Shown here: one piece after another, positions 58,008 to 64,000 of the stretch
Layout of the letters: every line of letters starts with the position of its first letter
How positions within the stretch are numbered: position 1 is the first letter of the stretch
Assembly (NCBI RefSeq): GCF_029478665.1
Contig: NZ_JARPQB010000001.1
Coordinates: 186,001 to 250,000 of the forward strand
DNA: 64,000 bases
Direction: 5' to 3'
Source of the DNA: Pseudomonas entomophila
GTDB taxonomy: Bacteria; Pseudomonadota; Gammaproteobacteria; Pseudomonadales; Pseudomonadaceae
The notes under the pieces: model-generated
The model's input: only the letters and a program-made list of their open reading frames with translations
The model's database searches: none
Told to the model about the DNA's origin: nothing
Made by a program: the position numbers and the translations under genes

Positions 58008-59624
58008 TCAAGAAGCAATGGCTGCGGGGCGATGGGCTGCTTGAGGCTGTGTACTGGCCTCGCTCTCATCCTCGCCATCCAGCCGCACCAGCCGCGCTGG
58101 CACGCCAGTGGCCGCGCCCCAGTAGTAGATCCCCAGCGCGCTGGCAGCCACGACCAAGGTGTCGAACGGGTGCCCGATCACCCCCAGGCCACCGAAGCTG
58201 CCCAGCCAGGACAGGAAAATGGTCACGGCGTAGAAGCCGATCAGCCAGGCCGACGAGCGCACCTGCTGGCCCAGCGACAAGTGCTCGGTGGGCACGAACC
58301 GGCGGCACAGCAGGTACAGCACGAACATCACGATCTGCAGGGCCAGCAGCCAGGACACGGTGTTCCAGCCCGACCAGTAGACGATCAGCGCGGCGATGAT
58401 GAACGACAGTGGCCCGAGCACACCCATGCCCTTGACCCGGAACGGCCGAGGCATGTTCGGGGCGCTGCGCCGCAGGGCGGCGACCGACACCGGGGCCACG
58501 GCGTAGCTCAGCACCAGGGCGGCCGACACCACATTGATCAGGGCTTCCCAGGACGGGAACGGCAAGGTCCAGAACACCGCCAGGCCAAAGGTCAGCCACA
58601 GCGCCGGGCGTGGGATGCCGGACTGCTCGTCGATGCGGGTGAAGTACTTGAAGAAGGTGCCGGTCTGCGCCCAGCCATAGACCACGCGCGGGGTGGCGTT
58701 CATATAGATGTTGCCGCAGCCGCTGGGCGAGATCACCGCGTCCGCCACCACCAGGTAGGCCAGCCAGCCGACACCCAGGGCCAGCGCGATGTCGCGGTAG
58801 GGCAGGGCCAGTTCCTTGGTCACCCCGGCCCAGCCGTTTGCCAGCATTTCGGTCGGGATGCTACCGAGGAAGGCCAGTTGCAGCAGCGCGTAGATGGCGG
58901 TGGACAACAGCACCGAGAGGATCAGCGCGATGGGGATGGTGCGCTGCGGGTTCTTCACTTCGCTGGCCACCGAGATGATCGGCGTGAGCCCCAGGTAGGC
59001 GAAGATGATACCGCCGGCCGACACGGCCATTTCCACGCCGGACAGGCCGAACGGGGCGAAGCCCTGGACCGAGAAGTTCTCCGGTTTGAAGAAGCTGAAC
59101 AGCACGCCGATCACCAGCAACGGCACGATGAACTTGAACACGCTGACCAGGTTGTTGGCCTTGGCGAAGGTCTTCACGCTGCGGTAGTTGAGCACGAAGA
59201 ACAGCAACAGCAGGGCGAACTGCACCAGCCAGCCGAGCACTGTCGGGTCGCTGGAGCCGGCCTTGGTCAGCCCGGGAAACCAGGCCGCGGCGTATTGGCG
59301 CGAGGCGACCACTTCGATGGCGATCAGGCTGGAGAAGGCGATAAGGGTGATGAAACCCATCAGGTAGCCCAGCAGCGGGCCGTGGGAGTACACCGGGTAG
59401 CGCACCACGCCACCGGCGCGGGGCAGGGCGGCGCCCAGTTCGCAGTAGACGATACCCAGCAACAGCACGGCGAAGCCGCCGAGGAACCAGGAGAGGATGC
59501 CGGCCGGGCCGGCGATGGCCGAGACGTGGCTGGCGGCGAAGAGCCAGCCGGAGCCGAAGATGGCGCCGAGGCCGATGAAGGTGAGGTCCAGCAATGACAG
59601 CTGTTTCTTGAATTTGCCTGACAT
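58008..59624 (-). CDS. APC-family amino acid permease, probable hydroxyproline importer
   Basis: A 538-residue transporter with about 12-14 helices; the start [26 protein letters not shown] carries the APC substrate-binding GSGW motif and [10 protein letters not shown] the next. Closest in style to the aspartate:proton symporter YveA group. Its position between the regulator and the catabolic genes implies hydroxyproline uptake, but that is inference. The start at 59624 lacks the 15-residue upstream tail and has a purine-rich AAAAAGGCGACCCC leader. Confidence 0.9.
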   Translation of the reverse strand: MSGKFKKQLSLLDLTFIGLGAIFGSGWLFAASHVSAIAGPAGILSWFLGGFAVLLLGIVYCELGAALPRAGGVVRYPVYSHGPLLGYLMGFITLIAFSSLIAIEVVASRQYAAAWFPGLTKAGSSDPTVLGWLVQFALLLLFFVLNYRSVKTFAKANNLVSVFKFIVPLLVIGVLFSFFKPENFSVQGFAPFGLSGVEMAVSAGGIIFAYLGLTPIISVASEVKNPQRTIPIALILSVLLSTAIYALLQLAFLGSIPTEMLANGWAGVTKELALPYRDIALALGVGWLAYLVVADAVISPSGCGNIYMNATPRVVYGWAQTGTFFKYFTRIDEQSGIPRPALWLTFGLAVFWTLPFPSWEALINVVSAALVLSYAVAPVSVAALRRSAPNMPRPFRVKGMGVLGPLSFIIAALIVYWSGWNTVSWLLALQIVMFVLYLLCRRFVPTEHLSLGQQVRSSAWLIGFYAVTIFLSWLGSFGGLGVIGHPFDTLVVAASALGIYYWGAATGVPARLVRLDGEDESEASTQPQAAHRPAAIAS

Positions 59625-60002
59625 GGGGTCGCCTTTTTGTAGGTTTTGGATAGGCAGGTCTGATGTCACGATGCGGCTTGGTCGGCCGCGCTCTTGTAGG
59701 TCATGGGGCGGCTTGCGTGGGGCATAGAGTGGGCTGATCGGGGCGTTGGTTCTTGATGGTTTTCTGCAGAGAGAGTGACGAAATCGGCACAGTTGAAGAA
59801 AAGGCTGGCGGATTGGGGGGGCGGCTGGATAGGCTGGATTGCATGCCCGGCAAGGGCTGGAGAGATGCAGTGGCAGCGCTGGCCCTTTCGCGGGGCAAGC
59901 CCGCTCCTACAGGTGCGGCGCTTGCCTCGAGATCGCCGCGATCCCTGTAGGAGCGGGCTCGCCCCGCGAATAGGCCGGTACCGTCACCGGAGAACCGATT
60001 CA
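59625..60002. other. Intergenic region between the permease and AraC-type regulator
   Basis: About 380 nt separating divergent genes; holds a paired REP at 59881-59978 and presumably the promoter of the catabolic genes. No gene is supported. Confidence 0.5.
59881..59978. repeat. Paired REP element (upstream of AraC-type gene)
   Basis: TTTCGCGGGGCAAGCCCGCTCC and its inverse, 20-25 nt apart, immediately before the regulator. Confidence 0.85.
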
Positions 60003-60785
60003 ATGTCACGCGACTCACTGGCAACCCTGTACCAGACCCTCGACCAGCACCGCCCCGAATCCCTGGAGGCTTTGCTCAATGGTGTGGTCTGGCTGTTGCC
60101 GATGCTCGATGTGATCACCAACGCGGCGATCTTCATCAAGGATGACCAGGCCCGCTACGTGCTGGCCAACCGCACGCTGGTCCAGCGCTGCGGCCTCAAG
60201 CAGTTGCAACCCTTGCTGGGCAAGACCAGCGCCGAGGTGTTCCCGGCACGGCTGGGCCCTGGCTACACCGAGCAGGATCGTCGAGTGCTGGAGCAGGGCC
60301 TGGTGCTGGAGGATCAACTGGAACTGCACTTGTACGGCAGCCGCGAGCCGGGCTGGTGCCTGACCCACAAACGCCCGTTGCATGACCCGAGCGGCAGGAT
60401 CATTGGATTGGTGGGCATTTCCCTAGACCTGCAATCAGCCGCCGACACTCACCCCGCCTACCAGCGCCTGGCCGCCGTGGATGCGCATATCCGCGCGCAC
60501 TTCCACCAGCCGATCAGCATGGGCGAGTTGACCCGTCTCGCCGGGATCTCGGTGGCGCAGTTGGAGCGCTACTGCAAGCGGGTTTTCCACCTCACGCCCC
60601 GGCAGATGATCCACAAGGCTCGCCTGGAACACGCCCACCAACTGCTGCACAGCGACTTGCCGATCATCGAAGTGGCGCTGCGTTGCGGCTATACCGACCA
60701 CAGCGCGTTCAGCCGACAGTTCAAGCAACTGACCGGCTTCACCCCCAGGCAGTACCGGCAGGCCACGACAGGTCAGGAAGCCTGA
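60003..60785 (+). CDS. PAS/AraC-type transcriptional regulator of the hydroxyproline cluster
   Basis: A 260-residue regulator. Residues about 25-145 look like a PAS domain (MLDVITNAAIFIKDDQARYVLANRTLVQRCG ... IIGLVGISLDLQ) and residues 160-255 an AraC double helix-turn-helix (ISMGELTRLAGISVAQLERYCKRVFHLTPRQMI, and IEVALRCGYTDHSAFSRQFKQLTGFTPRQYR). Divergent from the permease, so it likely activates the cluster in response to hydroxyproline or its products. Its last 13 nt overlap the end of the LysR gene. Confidence 0.88.
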   Translation: MSRDSLATLYQTLDQHRPESLEALLNGVVWLLPMLDVITNAAIFIKDDQARYVLANRTLVQRCGLKQLQPLLGKTSAEVFPARLGPGYTEQDRRVLEQGLVLEDQLELHLYGSREPGWCLTHKRPLHDPSGRIIGLVGISLDLQSAADTHPAYQRLAAVDAHIRAHFHQPISMGELTRLAGISVAQLERYCKRVFHLTPRQMIHKARLEHAHQLLHSDLPIIEVALRCGYTDHSAFSRQFKQLTGFTPRQYRQATTGQEA

Positions 60786-61660
60786 AAGAGTGCGCGAGCT
60801 TCGTCGAAGCACTGCTCGGCAATCGCCGACCGAGGTTCGCTGCGGCGCAGCAACAGGCCGACCGGGCTGTGGATGCTGGCGTCGGCCACGGGGATGATAC
60901 GCATGTGCGCGCTGAGCGCTTCCAGCCCGCAATCCAGTGGCATGATCGCGCAGCACACGCCGGCGTTGATGGCCTGGATCAGTTGGAAGGTCGAGTCGCT
61001 TTCCAGCACTGCGTTGGGCTCCAGGCCGCGGCTGCGGAAACTCAGGTCCAGGGACTGGCGGTAGTGCATGCCCTTGCTCAGCAGGCCCAGCGGGATCTCG
61101 CCGAGTTCATCCCAGCGCAGCGTGTCGGTGTCGAAACCGAAGTGCCGGGTGTCGTGCAGCAGGCCCATGGTGGTGGTGCTCAACTCGATCACTTCGAAGA
61201 AGCTGGCATTGACCTGGTCGAGGTAGCAGATGCCCAGGTCGAGCTGGTTGCGGCTCAGGCCGTCGATGATCTGTTCGGAGCTCAGCGACGAGAGCTGGAA
61301 GTTCAGCTCGGGGTATTTTGCGCGCAGGGGCATCAGCAGTTGCATGGGGTTGAAGCTGGCCAGCGGCACGGTGCCCAGGCGCAGGCTGCCGACCACCTGG
61401 CCGCGGCAGCTGGCGGCCTCGGCCTGCAGCCCGTCATGGGCGGCGAGCAGGGTGCGGGCCCAGGCCAGGATACGTTCGCCGGCTTCGGTGAAGCCCTCGA
61501 AGCGCTGGCCGCGCTTGACCAGCACCAGGTCGAGCTCATCCTCCAGGTTGCGCAGGCGCATGGACAGCGTGGGCTGGGTGATGTGGCACAGCGCCGCGGC
61601 CTGGCCGAAGTGGCGGGTCTGGTCGAGGGCGATGAGGAACTTGAGCTGCTTGATGTCCAT
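60773..61660 (-). CDS. LysR-family transcriptional regulator
   Basis: A 295-residue regulator: N-terminal winged helix (LKFLIALDQTRHFGQAAALCHITQPTLSMRLRNLEDELDLVLVKR) and a periplasmic-binding-like effector domain. Divergent from moaB, with a tandem 24-bp repeat between them that may be its binding region; target pathway could be molybdenum cofactor or formate dehydrogenase genes. Convergently overlaps the AraC-type gene by 13 nt. Confidence 0.92.
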   Translation of the reverse strand: MDIKQLKFLIALDQTRHFGQAAALCHITQPTLSMRLRNLEDELDLVLVKRGQRFEGFTEAGERILAWARTLLAAHDGLQAEAASCRGQVVGSLRLGTVPLASFNPMQLLMPLRAKYPELNFQLSSLSSEQIIDGLSRNQLDLGICYLDQVNASFFEVIELSTTTMGLLHDTRHFGFDTDTLRWDELGEIPLGLLSKGMHYRQSLDLSFRSRGLEPNAVLESDSTFQLIQAINAGVCCAIMPLDCGLEALSAHMRIIPVADASIHSPVGLLLRRSEPRSAIAEQCFDEARALFQAS

Positions 61661-61744
61661 GGGGCGGCCTGGCGAGCGGGGTGGGCGGGTTCCGCGACCT
61701 TAACCAACTCCGCGCGGGCTGGCCAATCTTTAATGGTGACCGCT

Positions 61745-61792
61745 TGATAGAGGGCGTTGATCATGCGGTGATAGAGCCCCTTGATCATGTGG
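61745..61792. repeat. Tandem 24-bp repeat between LysR gene and moaB
   Basis: Two copies, 61745-61768 and 61769-61792, of a TGATAGAG-NNNN-TTGATCATG-NGG unit (20 of 24 positions identical). Each contains the palindrome TGATCA, and the pair is centred about 95 nt before the moaB ATG and 108 nt before the LysR ATG. Confidence 0.7.
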
Positions 61793-61863
61793 TTCGTCCT
61801 ATCGATTGGACGCTGCCGGGGCTTGGTTCTAACGTGGTGCGTTGACCATCCTGGAGCAGACCC

Positions 61864-62403
61864 ATGAGTGTGAAACCGGATGCGGTGTTCGTGCCGCTCA
61901 ACATTGCCGTGCTGACCGTCAGCGATACCCGCACGTTTGACAACGACACTTCCGGCGAGCTGCTGGCCACGCGTTCAGTGCAGATCGGCCACCGCCTGGT
62001 CGACCGGGTGCTGCTCAAGGACGACCTGTACAAGATCCGCGCCCAGGTCGCCACCTGGATCGCCGACGAGCAGGTGCAGGTGGTGCTGATCACCGGCGGC
62101 ACCGGCTTTACCGGGCGCGACAGCACGCCCGAGGCGGTGGGTTGCCTGCTGGACAAGCGTATCGATGGCTTTGGCGAGCTGTTCCGCGCGCTGTCGATTC
62201 TTGATATCGGCACTTCGACCGTGCAGAGCCGGGCGTTGGCTGGGTTGGCCAACGGCACCCTGGTGTGCTGCCTGCCGGGTTCGACCGGCGCTTGTCGCAC
62301 GGCCTGGGAGGGGATCCTGGCCGAGCAGCTGGATGCGCGGCACCGGCCGTGCAATTTCGTGGCGCACCTGAAGCCGATCGCGGCCTGCGAGAGCCGCGGC
62401 TGA
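61864..62403 (+). CDS. moaB: Molybdenum cofactor biosynthesis protein B
   Basis: A 179-residue MogA/MoaB fold protein that binds molybdopterin or adenylates it. LNIAVLTVSDTRTFDNDTSGELL, VVLITGGTGFTGRDSTPEAV and PGSTGACRTAWEGIL are the family motifs; GGTG and the Ser/Asp of the active site are present. Ends before a paired REP. Confidence 0.95.
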   Translation: MSVKPDAVFVPLNIAVLTVSDTRTFDNDTSGELLATRSVQIGHRLVDRVLLKDDLYKIRAQVATWIADEQVQVVLITGGTGFTGRDSTPEAVGCLLDKRIDGFGELFRALSILDIGTSTVQSRALAGLANGTLVCCLPGSTGACRTAWEGILAEQLDARHRPCNFVAHLKPIAACESRG

Positions 62404-62408
62404 CCTCT

Positions 62409-62491
62409 GTAGGAGCGGCTTTAGCCGCGATGCAGACACCGCAGCGTGTGGCACCCGCGTCGCGGGTGATCGCGGCTGAAGCCGCTCCTAC
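62409..62491. repeat. Paired REP element (moaB-bestrophin)
   Basis: GTAGGAGCGGCTTTAGCCGCG and its inverse between convergent genes. Confidence 0.85.
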
Positions 62492-62516
62492 AGAGGCCTG
62501 CCAAGGCCTGGCTGCA

Positions 62517-63416
62517 TCAACTCAGCACATGATCCACCGGCTCCAGCGCCGGTGGCAGCGGCTCATGCCCCAGCGCCGCCAGCACATCGCGCTCGATGGT
62601 GCGCACCATGGCGTCGGTCGGCAGGTCGTTCTCATCGCGCCCGAACGGGTCTTCCAGTTCGTTGCCGATCGCATCCAGGCCGAAGAACGTGTAGCTGACG
62701 ATGGTGGTGAACAGCGGTGCCAACCAGCCCAGCGGCTCGGCCAGGGCGAACGGCAGCAGCAGGCAGAAGATGTAGATGGTGCGGTGCAGCAGCAGGGTAT
62801 AGGGGAACGGCAGCGGCGTGCCCTTGATCCGCTCGCAGGTGGCCTGGACCTCCGACAGGCCGGTCAGGCGCTGTTCCAGCACGGTGTAGCGGAACTCGCT
62901 GATCGCGCCCTCCTTTGCCAGCCCTGAACATTGCGCGCCGATTTCGCGCAGGATGCCATCGCAGACATTGTGCGCCGTGACCTGTGCCTCTTCAGCCAGC
63001 CAGGTGCGGGCCAGGGGCAGTTCTTCCTCGTTGCGCAGCCGGGCGTTGAGGGCATGGGCAAAGCCACACAGGCTGCGCAACATCCGCGCGCGCAACTGTT
63101 CGTCCTCGATCACCACGCTCTCGCGTACGAACGAGCGCACCTCGATGATCATCCTGCCCCAGGCCTTGCGCCCCTCCCACCAGCGGTCGTAGCAGGCGTT
63201 GTTGCGAAAGCTCATGAAGATTGACAGCGACAGCCCGAGCAGGGTGAAGGGGGTGGCGCTGACCGGATAGAACAACGCCGGGTAGTGGCGCTCGATGAGC
63301 ACGATCAGTGCCGCCAGCAGGGTCACCCCCAGGCAGCGCAAGGCAATGCGCTGGACGATCGAACCTTTGAGGGTGAACAGCACACGCAGCATGTCGGGGC
63401 GTGGGTGGACGATCAA
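62517..63416 (-). CDS. Bestrophin-family (UPF0187) chloride channel-like membrane protein
   Basis: A 299-residue protein: FTLLGLSLSIFMSFRNNACYDRWWEGRKAWG is the bestrophin signature (RNNxxYDRWWEGRK), with four hydrophobic segments and PLPFPYTLLLHRTIYIFCLLLPF in the second half. Prokaryotic members form pentameric ion channels. Physiological role here is unknown. Followed by moaA 21 nt further along the minus-strand map in the opposite order, so transcription may read from moaA into it. Confidence 0.92.
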   Translation of the reverse strand: MIVHPRPDMLRVLFTLKGSIVQRIALRCLGVTLLAALIVLIERHYPALFYPVSATPFTLLGLSLSIFMSFRNNACYDRWWEGRKAWGRMIIEVRSFVRESVVIEDEQLRARMLRSLCGFAHALNARLRNEEELPLARTWLAEEAQVTAHNVCDGILREIGAQCSGLAKEGAISEFRYTVLEQRLTGLSEVQATCERIKGTPLPFPYTLLLHRTIYIFCLLLPFALAEPLGWLAPLFTTIVSYTFFGLDAIGNELEDPFGRDENDLPTDAMVRTIERDVLAALGHEPLPPALEPVDHVLS

Positions 63417-63437
63417 GGCGGTTCCAGAGGCGGCCGA

Positions 63438-64000
63438 TCAGCCGCCGGTCATGTTCATGAAACGCAGGATCTGCACCTCGCCGCCCACTTCGAAATGGTG
63501 GCGGTAGGGCTTGAGCTGCATGGCGTCGCGGATGGCCTTTTCCAGGCGCGCAGTGTCGCCGGGGTGCTGGCGCAGGACCTGCTTGAGGTCCACGGAATGC
63601 TCGTTGCCCAGGCACAGCAGCAGGCGGCCTTCGACGGTCAGGCGCACGCGGTTGCAGGTGGCGCAGAAGTTGTGGCTGTGGGGCGAAATGAAGCCGACCC
63701 GGGTGGTGGGGGCTTCGGCCAGGCGCCAGTAACGGGCCGGGCCCTGGGAGGATTCGGCCGACTCGACCAGGGTGAAGTGCTCGGCCAGGCGGTTGCGCAC
63801 ATCGTCGCTGGAGCAGAAGGATTCCCCACGCTCATGCTCGCTGATCACGCCCAGTGGCATTTCCTCGATGAAAGAAATGTCCAGTTCACGGTCGATGGCG
63901 AAACGCACCAGGTCGACGATCTCGTCGTCGTTGCGGCCCTTGAGCACCACCGCGTTGAGTTTGGTGCGGCGGAAACCGGCGGCACGCGCGGCGTCGATGC
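63438..64000 (-). CDS. moaA: GTP 3',8-cyclase MoaA, C-terminal part (cut by window edge)
   Basis: The gene continues past the right edge. The visible 187 codons hold the C-terminal half of the TIM barrel ([17 protein letters not shown]), the second iron-sulfur cluster cysteines in [21 protein letters not shown], and the C-terminal MTGG, whose Gly-Gly end is needed for cyclic pyranopterin formation. Converts GTP to 3',8-cyclo-GTP in molybdenum cofactor biosynthesis, upstream of moaB. Confidence 0.96.
   Translation of the reverse strand, partial: IDAARAAGFRRTKLNAVVLKGRNDDEIVDLVRFAIDRELDISFIEEMPLGVISEHERGESFCSSDDVRNRLAEHFTLVESAESSQGPARYWRLAEAPTTRVGFISPHSHNFCATCNRVRLTVEGRLLLCLGNEHSVDLKQVLRQHPGDTARLEKAIRDAMQLKPYRHHFEVGGEVQILRFMNMTGG

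Overview
The window comes from a high-GC gammaproteobacterium of the Pseudomonas putida group. The evidence is its gene order (dinB, proS, oprD, slyX, dps, aspS, yebC, ruvCAB, ybgC-tolQRAB-pal-cpoB, queEC, mcpU, nadA, bepA, bcp, gcvR, dapA, bamC, purC, mqo, xenA, hydroxyproline genes), proteins that read like Pseudomonas orthologues, and paired REP palindromes of the type scattered through P. putida chromosomes. It is an ordinary chromosomal stretch with one clear accessory block and one scar-like region. No rRNA, CRISPR, transposase or phage gene was seen.

Layout. 1-2 kb: 5' part of mprF, then three tandem initiator tRNA genes, each with its own promoter and terminator. 2-9.4 kb: dinB with a LexA box, a lipoprotein, proS, oprD, a HIT protein, slyX and a membrane-anchored cold-shock protein. 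9.6-16 kb: dps, a ribbon-helix-helix protein, an FmdB-type zinc ribbon, aspS, yebC and ruvCAB. 16.2-23.2 kb: the Tol-Pal envelope operon, 7-deazaguanine genes queE and queC, and tRNA-Lys. 23.3-32.1 kb (accessory): a small double-glycine leader peptide gene transcribed away from a complete type I export system (HlyD-type adaptor, C39-peptidase ABC transporter, TolC-type channel), followed by a glycosyltransferase, a hexapeptide acetyltransferase and the phosphoethanolamine transferase cptA. This is the most novel part of the window: it looks like a class II microcin/bacteriocin locus with no obvious immunity gene.

32.3-36 kb: a chemoreceptor matching McpU (polyamines) next to a PuuP-like putrescine importer. 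36.4-47.4 kb: a DUF945 protein, nadA, bepA, a TusA-family protein, an AI-2E/PerM-type permease, bcp, gcvR, dapA, bamC, a metallo-beta-lactamase fold protein, purC and tRNA-Ser(CGA). 47.4-48.9 kb: an orphan coiled-coil membrane protein and about 1 kb of gene-poor DNA beside the tRNA-Ser gene. 48.9-52.9 kb: a YhfL-type lipoprotein, a malate:quinone oxidoreductase with a signal peptide, and a divergent ArsR regulator/xenA pair sharing a palindrome.

53-60.8 kb is a trans-4-hydroxyproline catabolic cluster: epimerase, D-hydroxyproline dehydrogenase, pyrroline-4-hydroxy-2-carboxylate deaminase, alpha-ketoglutarate semialdehyde dehydrogenase and a permease, with a divergent PAS/AraC regulator. Together these would take 4-hydroxy-L-proline to alpha-ketoglutarate. 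60.8-64 kb: a LysR regulator divergent from moaB, a bestrophin-family channel and the 3' part of moaA. Start codons were set from visible Shine-Dalgarno sites, neighbour overlaps and protein family length; family assignments are from remembered motifs and gene order, not database searches.
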